Made by a program: the position numbers and the translations under genes. Below, piece after piece: positions 1-5,352 of a stretch of DNA of 5,352 nt (position 1 is its first letter; the number at the start of each line of letters is the position of its first letter). Origin of the DNA: an uncultured Campylobacter sp. (GTDB lineage: Bacteria > Campylobacterota > Campylobacteria > Campylobacterales > Campylobacteraceae); NCBI GenBank assembly GCA_905373295.1, contig CAJPSJ010000137.1, positions 1 to 5,352 on the forward strand, in the 5' to 3' direction. The notes below the pieces were generated by a model that was given only the letters and a program-made list of their open reading frames with translations, was not told the origin of the DNA and did not search any database.

Positions 1-18
1 ATTTTTAAATTTAAATTT

Positions 19-26
19 GCTAAAAT
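19..26 (+). promoter_or_regulatory. Probable promoter -10 box of the metF-like gene
   Basis: GCTAAAAT at 19-26 fits the epsilonproteobacterial extended -10 pattern GnTAnAAT and is preceded by an A/T-rich stretch of alternating T and A runs (1-18), as expected where the -35 box is not conserved. Transcription would start near 32-34. That leaves a leader of just under 20 bases before the GTG at 51 and makes the upstream GTG at 27 unusable, because it would lie before the transcription start. This is inferred from the sequence pattern only. Confidence 0.6.
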
Positions 27-38
27 GTGCGAAAAATC

Positions 39-43
39 AAGGA
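39..43 (+). promoter_or_regulatory. Ribosome binding site that decides the metF-like start
   Basis: AAGGA at 39-43 lies seven bases before the GTG at 51, a normal Shine-Dalgarno spacing. Nothing comparable precedes the in-frame GTG at 27. With the -10 box at 21-26, this argues that translation starts at 51. Confidence 0.65.
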
Positions 44-50
44 ATGGCAA

Positions 51-974
51 GTGTTAAAAGAAAAAATTAGAAACGGAAAAAGCGGAATTTTGCTCTATGG
101 CATCGTTCCGCCTAAAATCACGTCCTCTCAAGACGAGCTCGAGCGCCTAGGTACGGCGTGGTCGCAGCGCCTAGGCGAATGCGAATGCGACGGCATCGTC
201 ATCTACGATCTACAAGACGAAAGCGCACGCACGAAAGATGAGCGGACCTTCCCTTTTGTGCATACGATCGATCCTGCGCGCTATTACACGCAGTATCTAC
301 ACACCGATAAAGAAGCGATCATCTACCGCGCGGTAGGCAAATACGACGAGGCGGAATTTTGCGAAATTCTAAGGCATGCCGCAAGCGGGCTGGGCGTTTT
401 CGTGGGGGCAAGCTCTAAAAACGAAGAATGCAAGCTGCATCTAAGCCGCGCCTATGAGATCAAGCGACTCGTGGCGCCGCATCTTTGTCTAGGCGGCATC
501 TGCATACCCGAGCGCCATGAAAAGAGCCGCGACGAGCACCTTAAAATCGCGGAGAAGACTGCGGACGGGTGCGAATTTTTTATCACTCAGGCGGTTTATA
601 ATGTGCAAAATGCCAAAGATTTCATCGACGATTACGCCGCTTTGGAGTGCAAAAAGGTGCCGATAATCTTTACTTTCACGCCGTGCGGCAGCCTAAAGAC
701 GCTTGAGTTTATGAAGTGGCTTGGCATCTCGGTGCCAGATTTTTTGCAGCAGCGGCTGCAAAGCAGCGTCGATATCTTGCAAAGTTCAACAGCGCTGTGC
801 GCGGAGATGTTTGATTTCATCTACAAATACGCCCTCGCAAAAGGGGTGAGCGTAGGCGCGAACATCGAGAGCGTAAGCACCCGCCGCGTCGAAATCGAAG
901 CCTCGCTCAGCTTACTAAAAGAGATCAGAAAAATTATCCTTAAACACGAGAATTTGGGATTTTACATTATTTAA
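51..974 (+). CDS. Divergent methylenetetrahydrofolate reductase-family protein
   Basis: A 307-residue protein from the GTG at 51, or 315 residues from the in-frame GTG at 27. It appears to be a complete single-domain (beta/alpha)8 barrel of the MetF family, which reduces 5,10-methylenetetrahydrofolate to 5-methyltetrahydrofolate for methionine synthesis. Landmarks, numbered from 51: a PPK motif at 20-22, GGICIPERH at 148-156 (counterpart of the YPEVH segment of E. coli MetF), FFITQ at 176-180 (counterpart of AITQ), and FTFTP at 207-211 followed by a conserved-looking EFMKWLGI segment. Classical MetF has Glu28 in EFFPP as catalytic acid; here that stretch reads GIVPP, with Gly17 at the Glu position. 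Family membership is well supported, but the exact reaction is not. It could be a non-canonical reductase, a paralog beside a true metF, or an enzyme of another folate reaction. It stands alone on the plus strand, convergent with fabH. Confidence 0.85.
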   Translation: MLKEKIRNGKSGILLYGIVPPKITSSQDELERLGTAWSQRLGECECDGIVIYDLQDESARTKDERTFPFVHTIDPARYYTQYLHTDKEAIIYRAVGKYDEAEFCEILRHAASGLGVFVGASSKNEECKLHLSRAYEIKRLVAPHLCLGGICIPERHEKSRDEHLKIAEKTADGCEFFITQAVYNVQNAKDFIDDYAALECKKVPIIFTFTPCGSLKTLEFMKWLGISVPDFLQQRLQSSVDILQSSTALCAEMFDFIYKYALAKGVSVGANIESVSTRRVEIEASLSLLKEIRKIILKHENLGFYII

Positions 975-1040
975 AATTTTAAACCGGGCGCACGAGCAAC
1001 GCTCTAGATAGTCCAAGCTAGCGGAGGAATTTTAAATAAT
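966..1040. repeat. 13-bp perfect inverted repeat at the metF-like 3' end
   Basis: ATTATTTAAAATT (966-978) and its exact reverse complement AATTTTAAATAAT (1028-1040) flank a 49-base, more GC-rich spacer. The left arm overlaps the stop codon of the metF-like gene. The all-A/T arms and long spacer make a classic intrinsic terminator unlikely. It may be a processing or decay-protecting hairpin, or chance in AT-rich DNA. Confidence 0.4.
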
Positions 1041-1297
1041 TTTAGATCGCTTTCTAAAAAATAAATCGGAATTCTATCCAAATGGAATTTGAACTTAAAA
1101 TTTATAAAAAATTGCCTTAATAATATGCTTTAATACCTGTCGTCCATAACTGCAAGATGATATTTCGTGCTAAAATTTTTAAATGCTTGCAATGGCATTG
1201 AGCTGGACCTACCATCAAAACCTATAAATAGCTGTAGCTTTCGCACTAAAACTAAACGCATTGACCGCTTCAGTCTGTAGCTGACGCGACCACACCT

Positions 1298-1379
1298 TCC
1301 AGCTCGCCGCTATCTATATAGAGATAACTAATTTCCTATCTCTTTTTTAGAGTATATTGTATAACGGGGGATAGCTGGA
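1298..1379. repeat. Nested inverted repeats with T-run
   Basis: The outer arms are TCCAGCT (1298-1304) and AGCTGGA (1373-1379). A second pair is GCTATC (1309-1314) and GATAGC (1370-1375), which overlaps the outer arm and so is an alternative fold. The inner pair is AGAGATA (1320-1326) and TATCTCT (1337-1343), running into a T-run at 1343-1348. Read on the plus strand, the inner hairpin plus T-run resembles a weak intrinsic terminator. No transcript is established for either strand, so its role is open. Confidence 0.35.
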
Positions 1380-1437
1380 GGGGGCAAACGAAACCAATAT
1401 TAGATACGACGCCTCTGCACTCATGGCATGGCATCCT

Positions 1438-1635
1438 TTATCGCCCTGTTTGCGGTATTTGATTAAATTTACCGGCGTTTATGCCAAATTTCAAATCTAA
1501 GGCAATTTGATGCTTGCTGTTGTGAGCGTTTTGGTATTTGAATTTTATTCTACAGCCTATATGTAAGTCGCTAAAAAGATCCACCATACGCCGCCGTAAA
1601 AATACTTGCCGAGCTTCGCAGCTAATTACAAGCCG
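1438..1635 (-). pseudogene. Possible decayed coding remnant
   Basis: An open minus-strand frame of 65 codons ends in TAA at 1438-1440. The only ATG (1585-1587) would give 49 residues and has no ribosome binding site. The predicted peptide is basic and polar, with a stretch reading IALDLKFGINAGKF, and I do not recognise it. After the stop, the same frame continues in short open pieces towards 1340, which would fit a gene broken by point mutations. It could equally be a chance open frame. Confidence 0.15.
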
Positions 1636-1934
1636 TTAATGTATAGAATCAGCTGAAATTAACACCCATTTAAGCTATTGCATATTTGATTTCTTTTATA
1701 TTCTAAAAGCCCGCCACCAAAAAGCAGCAGACCTAAGACTAACGTCGTTTTACTATCTCACGCAGAAGCCGATATGCAAACTGCGCAAGATTATAATATG
1801 CTTTCAATCGCAAACGCTTCATTTTAAAATTTTGAAACCTAACTCGGAATAAATATAAATTTGAAATTAGTTTTGTAAATAAGCTTGGAATTTTAACTCT
1901 TAAATATGGCGAAATTCAAAGATAATGAAATTTA

Positions 1935-1956
1935 AAAAGCACTAGTTTATGCTCTT
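1935..1956 (-). terminator. Weak candidate terminator at the end of fabH
   Basis: On the minus strand AAGAGCA (1956-1950) can pair with TGCTTTT (1941-1935) around an 8-base loop, with one G-U pair. The T residues are mostly inside the stem and the stem overlaps the fabH stop codon. It is the only hairpin close to the 3' end of the operon that ends in a T-run, but it is weak, and termination may occur further downstream or be factor-dependent. Confidence 0.25.
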
Positions 1957-2940
1957 GCCACCGAATTTCAAAAGCGCGCTGCCCCAGGTAAAGCCGCCGC
2001 CGAACGCATCTAAAAGCATAAGCGAGCCGTTTTTGAGCCTGCCACTCTCATAAGCGTCATTTATTGCCATCGGAATCGACGCCGAGCTCGTGTTGCCGTA
2101 TTTGCCGATCGTAAGCACGCATTGTTCGTCGCTAAATTCCAGTCTAGCCTTGACTGCCTCGATAATGCGTAAATTTGCCTGATGTGGGATGAAAAGATCG
2201 ACCTGCTCGGGCAAAATTTTATTTTTCGCCAAAATCTCCACGACGTCGTTACTAAGCGTCGGTACCGCAATTTTAAAGACCTCGCGCCCCGCCATCTGCA
2301 TGAAGCCTAGCTTTTCGTCGATGATTTTTTGGCTGAGTGGATTGACGCTGCCTGGGGCTGCGGTGATGAGAAGATCGCCCTTGCTGCCGTCGCTAGCGGT
2401 ATGAATGTCGATGATTTCGTTATCGTCACGCGCCGCGATAACCGCAGCGCCTGCGCCGTCACCGAAGAGTATGCACGTAGCGCGGTCGCTCCAATCGACT
2501 ATCGAGCTTAGCTTTTCCGTGCCGATTATCAACACGTGTTTTTTGGCGCCGTTTTCGATGAGGGATTTTGCGAGCTCCAAAAGATAGATGAAACCCGTAC
2601 AGGCGGCATTTATATCAAACGCCGTGATGCCGAAATTTAAGCCCAGTTTATCTGCGATGACACACGCAGTCGAGGGCATACAGAAATAATCGGGCGAGAT
2701 CGTGGCGCAAATTATCGTATCGATCTCGTTTTTTTGCAAGCCGCTACGCTCAATCGCCTTTAAAGCCGCTTTCACGCCTAGATCACTAGTGGTTTCGCCC
2801 TTCGCGATACGGCGTTCATGAATGCCAGTTCGCTTGACGATCCATTCATCAGTCGTTTCAACTATCTTTTCAAGATCGAAATTAGTTAAAATTTGACTCG
2901 GCGCGTATGCTGCGATTGAGATCATCGAGGCTTTTTTCAT
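1942..2940 (-). CDS. fabH: Beta-ketoacyl-ACP synthase III
   Basis: A 332-residue protein of normal family length. FabH condenses acetyl-CoA with malonyl-ACP and so starts each round of type II fatty-acid synthesis in the cytoplasm. The thiolase-fold catalytic triad is complete: Cys114 in DINAACTGF, His253 in IPHQANLR, and Asn283 in [10 protein letters not shown]. Other family marks are [11 protein letters not shown] near residues 30-40 and the C-terminal [13 protein letters not shown]. The ATG at 2940 overlaps the plsX stop codon (ATGA, 4 bases). No clear Shine-Dalgarno precedes it, so translation is probably coupled to plsX. It is the last gene of the ndk-to-fabH unit, and no fabD or fabG follows as in many other bacteria. 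Confidence 0.97.
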   Translation of the reverse strand: MKKASMISIAAYAPSQILTNFDLEKIVETTDEWIVKRTGIHERRIAKGETTSDLGVKAALKAIERSGLQKNEIDTIICATISPDYFCMPSTACVIADKLGLNFGITAFDINAACTGFIYLLELAKSLIENGAKKHVLIIGTEKLSSIVDWSDRATCILFGDGAGAAVIAARDDNEIIDIHTASDGSKGDLLITAAPGSVNPLSQKIIDEKLGFMQMAGREVFKIAVPTLSNDVVEILAKNKILPEQVDLFIPHQANLRIIEAVKARLEFSDEQCVLTIGKYGNTSSASIPMAINDAYESGRLKNGSLMLLDAFGGGFTWGSALLKFGGKSIN

Positions 2941-3935
2941 TTTTGCTCGTTTGAAGAAATTTCGCTTTCTATCGCGGAGTTGATTTTGGAATCTGCAAAT
3001 TTAAGCGCCTGAAAGATCGCATTTTTAACGGCTTTCGGGGTACTTTTGCCGTGGCTTATGATGACGCATTCTTTGACGCCCAAAAGCGGCGCGCCGCCGT
3101 ATTCGTCGTAGTCCGTGCTTTTTTTGATTATCTTAAAGACGCGCTTCATCAAGATGGAGCCAGCGATGGCGATCGGGGATTTTTTCGTTTCGTTTTTAAT
3201 AAGTTTGCCGATAGCGCTTGCGACACCTTCGCTGGATTTTAGCATAATGTTACCGATAAATCCGTCGCAAACTACGACATCCACGGAGCCGTCAAAAATT
3301 TGATTGCCTTCGACATTTCCGATAAAATTTTGCATCTTCTTAAGCATATGAAAGGTTTCTTTTGTTACCTCGTTGCCTTTACTATCCTCCTCGCCGTTGG
3401 ATAATAAGCCGATGCGTGGTGCGTTTAAACCCATAATCTCCTTGGCGTATGCTTCGCCCATAATCGCGAATTGAAACAAATTCTCAGGCTTACAATCCAC
3501 ATAAGCGCCCACATCTAGCACAAGCGTGCGACCGCCTATGGAATTTGGCATCAGCGTAGCAATCGCCGGGCGTAAAATGCCTTTCAGCCTTCCTATGCGA
3601 AGCGTAGCAAGGCTCATCGTAGCGCCGCTGTGTCCTGCGGATACTACGGCTTTGCAGGTGCCGCTTTTTACCAGATCGACCGCTTTAAAGATGCTACTCT
3701 CTTTGCGTTTGAGAGCGTCGGTTGCGCCCTCTTTCATCTCGAAAACTTCGCTTGCAGCTACGTAAGTAATATATTTCTCAAAGCCTTGATCTTGTGGAAT
3801 AAAAGGCTTGATTTGTGCTTCATCGCCTACCAAAAACGCATTAAATTTACGTTCTCGCAGCGCATCTACGACTCCATTTATTATCGGCTCGCAGCCGAAA
3901 TCACCGCCCATCGCGTCTATAGCAACGGAAATCAT
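2937..3935 (-). CDS. plsX: Phosphate acyltransferase PlsX
   Basis: A 332-residue protein, the usual family length. PlsX converts acyl-ACP and phosphate to acyl-phosphate, the acyl donor for PlsY in phosphatidic acid synthesis. It is a soluble enzyme that associates with the membrane. Visible family segments are the N-terminal AIDAMGGD (residues 5-12), [12 protein letters not shown] (99-110), [13 protein letters not shown] (177-189), [16 protein letters not shown] (222-237) and [12 protein letters not shown] (275-286). The segment usually reading DVGANxDC is DVGAYVDC here, with Tyr145 at the usually conserved Asn (codon TAT, one base from AAT). The start lies 4 bases after the rpmF stop with no strong ribosome binding site, which suggests coupling to rpmF. 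Its stop overlaps the fabH start. Confidence 0.96.
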   Translation of the reverse strand: MISVAIDAMGGDFGCEPIINGVVDALRERKFNAFLVGDEAQIKPFIPQDQGFEKYITYVAASEVFEMKEGATDALKRKESSIFKAVDLVKSGTCKAVVSAGHSGATMSLATLRIGRLKGILRPAIATLMPNSIGGRTLVLDVGAYVDCKPENLFQFAIMGEAYAKEIMGLNAPRIGLLSNGEEDSKGNEVTKETFHMLKKMQNFIGNVEGNQIFDGSVDVVVCDGFIGNIMLKSSEGVASAIGKLIKNETKKSPIAIAGSILMKRVFKIIKKSTDYDEYGGAPLLGVKECVIISHGKSTPKAVKNAIFQALKFADSKINSAIESEISSNEQK

Positions 3936-3939
3936 CGGA

Positions 3940-4086
3940 TTAATATTCGCCCGTAGTTTTGTTTATTCTATGCGGAATTTTCCAGCTTCCGTCTTTATCT
4001 TTGACGGGGATCGGAAGGGTCACTTTGTAGTGAGTGCGTCTTTTTGCCGCACGAGTTTTACTAACTCTTCGCTTTGGAACTGCCAT
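3940..4086 (-). CDS. rpmF: 50S ribosomal protein L32
   Basis: A 48-residue protein. It starts [20 protein letters not shown], the typical basic L32 N-terminus, and ends INKTTGEY. L32 is a small protein of the large ribosomal subunit. Many bacterial L32 proteins carry four zinc-binding cysteines; this one has none and is the cysteine-free form seen in Campylobacter and Helicobacter. A strong AAGGAG (4092-4097) lies 5 bases before the ATG, the best ribosome binding site within the operon, as expected for a ribosomal protein. It starts 18 bases after the DUF177 stop and ends 4 bases before plsX. The DUF177-rpmF-plsX-fabH order is widely conserved in bacteria. Confidence 0.96.
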   Translation of the reverse strand: MAVPKRRVSKTRAAKRRTHYKVTLPIPVKDKDGSWKIPHRINKTTGEY

Positions 4087-4104
4087 TTTTTCTCCTTTAT
4101 AAAT

Positions 4105-4458
4105 TTAGTTCTTGCATTCTTCGCAATAAAAATAGTCGCTTTTGAAAGCTTCCGTTTCGCTTCTTAAAATTTCATCCAGATCAACTTCGGCGCCGAAAAA
4201 CTCCATAACATCCAAGCTTTCGTGCCTTTCGTCGTTAAAAACGCCCTCGCTTAAAAGCAAATTTACGCTCTCATTTACGTCAAGATCAAATTCTTTGCCG
4301 CAGCGGTCGCAAATGTATGGAATTTTACCCTTAATTTCGCCTTTACATTCGATAAACTTAGAGTCTTTTCGTTTTAAATTTCCGCTGAGCTTAAGTCCGT
4401 CCCTCGAAATTTCAAACGGCACGGGCGATGCGGAAATTTTAGCAAAAGCGATCTTCAC
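4105..4458 (-). CDS. DUF177/YceD-family protein with two CxxC motifs
   Basis: A 117-residue protein starting at GTG. It is assigned to DUF177 (YceD) from its place directly before rpmF and its central YICDRCGKEF segment (Cys50, Cys53). A second CxxC lies at the very C-terminus (YCEEC, Cys112 and Cys115), so four cysteines could hold one zinc ion. YceD proteins are linked to 23S rRNA or large-subunit accumulation, but the biochemical role is unsettled. It is shorter than many family members, which are often about 170 residues. The weak ribosome binding site TAAGAG (4465-4470) includes the ndk stop codon and lies 6 bases from the GTG, so translation is probably coupled to ndk. Confidence 0.88.
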   Translation of the reverse strand: MKIAFAKISASPVPFEISRDGLKLSGNLKRKDSKFIECKGEIKGKIPYICDRCGKEFDLDVNESVNLLLSEGVFNDERHESLDVMEFFGAEVDLDEILRSETEAFKSDYFYCEECKN

Positions 4459-4467
4459 GCGGCACTC

Positions 4468-4881
4468 TTAGCAAATTTCTCTTTTTGCAAAGAAAAACGC
4501 TATCTCGGTTTTTGCGTTTTCTAGGCTGTCGCTGCCGTGAACGGCATTAGCGTCGATGCTGTCCGCAAAGTCTGCTCTGATCGTGCCTTTATCCGCTTTT
4601 TTCGGATCGGTAGCGCCCATTAGCGCGCGATTTTTAACTACGGCATTATCGCCTTCTAGCACCATTACGAACACCGGGCCGCTAGTCATAAACTCAATCA
4701 GATCCTTATAAAAAGGGCGATCCTTGTGAATTTCATAAAATTTACCCGCATCTTCGGCGCTTAGGCATAATTTTTTAGCCGCTGCGATTCTTAGTCCGTG
4801 GCTTTCGAAACGATCGATAATTTTGCCGATAACGCCCTTTTTAACGGCATCAGGCTTAATAATAGAAAGCGTTTGCTGCAT
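4468..4881 (-). CDS. ndk: Nucleoside diphosphate kinase
   Basis: A 137-residue protein of full family length. It transfers the gamma-phosphate from ATP to other nucleoside diphosphates through a phosphohistidine, balancing (d)NTP pools. Seen in the sequence: N-terminal [10 protein letters not shown] with Lys9, the [10 protein letters not shown] segment (84-93), GTIRADF (99-105) with its arginine, and the active site NAVHGSDS with Asn112 and catalytic His115. The ATG at 4881 follows CTCCTT (minus-strand AAGGAG, 4887-4892) with 5-base spacing. It is the first gene of the ndk-DUF177-rpmF-plsX-fabH unit, with its own promoter at 4907-4914 and a terminator separating it from fdxA upstream. Confidence 0.97.
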   Translation of the reverse strand: MQQTLSIIKPDAVKKGVIGKIIDRFESHGLRIAAAKKLCLSAEDAGKFYEIHKDRPFYKDLIEFMTSGPVFVMVLEGDNAVVKNRALMGATDPKKADKGTIRADFADSIDANAVHGSDSLENAKTEIAFFFAKREIC

Positions 4882-4906
4882 ATAATCTCCTTAAAGTGAA
4901 AGGGGG

Positions 4907-4914
4907 ATTGTATC
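4907..4914 (-). promoter_or_regulatory. Promoter -10 box of the ndk operon
   Basis: On the minus strand GATACAAT (4914-4907) matches the Campylobacter GnTAnAAT extended -10 pattern and is preceded by a T-rich stretch. The expected start is near 4900, about 20 bases before the ndk ATG. It lies downstream of the fdxA terminator, so the ndk unit is probably transcribed on its own. I see no other convincing promoter inside the unit. Confidence 0.65.
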
Positions 4915-4953
4915 GAAAAATAGGTTAAAATTTATTTAAGGATTAAATGAATT

Positions 4954-4983
4954 AAAATTCCGCGCATTTGATCGCGGAATTTT
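4954..4983 (-). terminator. Intrinsic terminator of fdxA
   Basis: A perfect 11-bp stem: AAAATTCCGCG (4954-4964) and CGCGGAATTTT (4973-4983) around an 8-base loop, starting five bases after the fdxA stop. On the minus strand the GC-rich core is followed by TTTTAATTCATTTAA, a usable U-rich tail. It ends the fdxA transcript before the ndk promoter. Confidence 0.85.
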
Positions 4984-4988
4984 ATCTG

Positions 4989-5273
4989 CTAGGCAAATAC
5001 CGGGGTATCTCCGCTGCGTAGATCCGCACCTATACTATCCCTGCTAGGTTGACCCGCTACTATGTCGCTCCAGACGATACAGCCATCGGTCGGACAAGCG
5101 CTAGCGCACGCAGGCTCGTCGTTGTAACCGACGCACTCGACGCATTTATCGGCATATACGTAGTAGCTATCCTCGCCGCTTGGGTTATCGCTATCGTCCA
5201 CGATCGCATTTACCGGGCACTCATCGATGCATGAGCCGCAGCTAATGCAAATATCGGTGATTTTTACAGCCAT
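4989..5273 (-). CDS. fdxA: 2[4Fe-4S] ferredoxin FdxA
   Basis: A 94-residue small electron carrier. The first cluster ligands are Cys9, Cys12, Cys15 and Cys19-Pro (CISCGSCIDECP). The second set is Cys44, Cys47, Cys56 and Cys60-Pro, with an 8-residue loop between the second and third cysteine, plus an extra Cys65. The enlarged loop and the roughly 30-residue C-terminal tail place it with the Allochromatium-type (Alvin) ferredoxins of low and split redox potential. A good AAGGAG (5279-5284) lies 5 bases before the ATG. In C. jejuni fdxA is iron-induced, lies divergent to ahpC and contributes to aerotolerance. The same layout here suggests the same role, but that is inference. Confidence 0.94.
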   Translation of the reverse strand: MAVKITDICISCGSCIDECPVNAIVDDSDNPSGEDSYYVYADKCVECVGYNDEPACASACPTDGCIVWSDIVAGQPSRDSIGADLRSGDTPVFA

Positions 5274-5303
5274 TTTTTCTCCTTTATCAAAAAATGAAGC
5301 GCG

Positions 5304-5312
5304 ATGATAACA
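5304..5312 (-). promoter_or_regulatory. fdxA promoter, extended -10
   Basis: On the minus strand TGTTATCAT (5312-5304) is a TGn-extended -10 with TATCAT matching five of six bases of TATAAT. The expected start is near 5297, giving a leader of about 24 bases that contains the AAGGAG at 5279-5284. A -35 position about 17 bases upstream would overlap the palindrome at 5330-5348. Confidence 0.6.
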
Positions 5313-5328
5313 TACTAAATTTAAAAAA

Positions 5329-5337
5329 TGATAAAAT
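5329..5337 (+). promoter_or_regulatory. Candidate divergent promoter (gene outside window)
   Basis: TGATAAAAT at 5329-5337 is an extended -10 (TGn plus TAAAAT, five of six matches) pointing right, out of the window. By comparison with C. jejuni the gene beyond would be ahpC, but none of its coding sequence is visible here. The box lies almost wholly inside the Fur/PerR-like palindrome. Confidence 0.4.
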
Positions 5338-5348
5338 TTAATATTATC
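5330..5348. promoter_or_regulatory. Fur/PerR-like operator candidate
   Basis: GATAAAATTTAATATTATC (5330-5348) is 19 bases long with GATAA and TTATC ends and matches the classic Fur box GATAATGATAATCATTATC at 13 of 19 positions by eye. It covers the divergent -10 box and the likely -35 region of fdxA, a position from which a Fur-family regulator (Fur or PerR) could control both genes. AT-rich background makes such matches easier, so this is a candidate only. Confidence 0.45.
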
Positions 5349-5352
5349 AAGC

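Larger units (their letters stand above)
975..1941. other. Long gene-free interval between convergent genes
   Basis: About 970 bases between the stops of the metF-like gene and fabH. Stops are frequent in all six frames, and no open frame combines a start codon, a ribosome binding site and recognisable protein similarity. No tRNA, rRNA or CRISPR pattern is visible. Base composition is more AT-rich than the neighbouring genes, with a GC-richer patch near 1260-1450. Minus-strand frames of interest are 1438-1635 (65 codons, described separately), 1659-1757 (32 codons, hydrophobic core LVLGLLLFGGGLL, no start codon) and 1739-1822 (27 codons from an ATG, no ribosome binding site). They could be remnants of decayed genes. 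A small RNA cannot be excluded. Confidence 0.6.

Noticed and set aside
632..820. Minus-strand open frame inside the metF-like gene
   Set aside because: It lies wholly inside a well-supported gene on the opposite strand, with no independent evidence. The same applies to the plus-strand frames inside fabH, plsX, DUF177 and fdxA.
1352..1366. Possible plus-strand promoter with TATAAC after a T-run
   Set aside because: No open frame with a start codon follows within a reasonable distance, and the TG lies directly against the box without the usual spacer base. It is not supported without transcript data.
1366..1384. Phase-variable poly-G tract as seen at Campylobacter contingency loci
   Set aside because: The runs are only five G long and interrupted, shorter than typical slipping tracts, and no gene is in position to be switched.
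1659..1757. Minus-strand 32-codon frame with a hydrophobic core resembling a signal or membrane segment
   Set aside because: A stop codon lies directly upstream and there is no start codon before the hydrophobic part. It is kept only as a possible remnant within the gene-free interval.
1739..1822. Minus-strand ATG frame of 27 basic codons (MKRLRLKAYYNLAQ...)
   Set aside because: There is no Shine-Dalgarno before the ATG, it is very short and it matches no family I recognise.
1690..1827. Plus-strand open frame of about 45 codons ending after the peptide QTAQDYNMLSIANASF
   Set aside because: It has no start codon until a late ATG near 1774, no ribosome binding site and no recognisable similarity. 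It overlaps other short frames on the opposite strand and looks like chance.
1891..1920. Imperfect hairpin (CTTGGAATTT and AAATTCAAAG) downstream of fabH as an operon terminator
   Set aside because: It has one mismatch, a low-GC stem, a loop of almost 20 bases and no U-run directly after the stem.

Overview
The window looks like core chromosome of a Campylobacter, probably one of the higher-G+C species (the gracilis/showae/rectus/curvus type). The evidence is threefold. Minus-strand genes run fdxA, then ndk, a DUF177 gene, rpmF, plsX and fabH, an order I recall from C. jejuni. RpmF is the short, cysteine-free form. Promoters show epsilonproteobacterial GnTAnAAT-type -10 boxes without a clear -35. 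The species-level assignment is an impression from base composition, not a computed result.

Left part (1-974, plus strand): a promoter, a ribosome binding site and one gene for a divergent protein of the methylenetetrahydrofolate reductase fold. Its start is best placed at the GTG at 51. It lacks the glutamate that acts as catalytic acid in classical MetF.

Middle (975-1941): about 970 bases between the convergent metF-like and fabH genes with no supportable gene. It is visibly more AT-rich than its surroundings. It holds a 13-bp perfect inverted repeat, a cluster of nested inverted repeats beside a G-rich stretch, and short open frames that look like decayed coding sequence at best.

Right part (1942-4881, minus strand): a tightly packed, probably single transcription unit that starts at a good promoter upstream of ndk. 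It encodes nucleoside diphosphate kinase, a DUF177/YceD zinc-finger-like protein, ribosomal protein L32 (48 codons), the phosphate acyltransferase PlsX, and the fatty-acid initiation enzyme FabH. Gaps are 9, 18 and 4 bases, then a 4-base ATGA overlap. The unit links ribosome assembly with the start of fatty-acid and phospholipid synthesis.

Far right (4954-5352): fdxA, a 2[4Fe-4S] ferredoxin with its own promoter and a strong terminator. Upstream lies a divergent promoter region with a 19-bp Fur/PerR-like palindrome. In C. jejuni the divergent neighbour is ahpC; here that gene would begin just outside the window.

Most of the window is ordinary housekeeping DNA and I do not see a new multi-gene system. 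The points most worth checking are the non-canonical MTHFR-like active site, the Fur/PerR-like divergent promoter, the Asn-to-Tyr change in PlsX, and the unexplained convergent gap.
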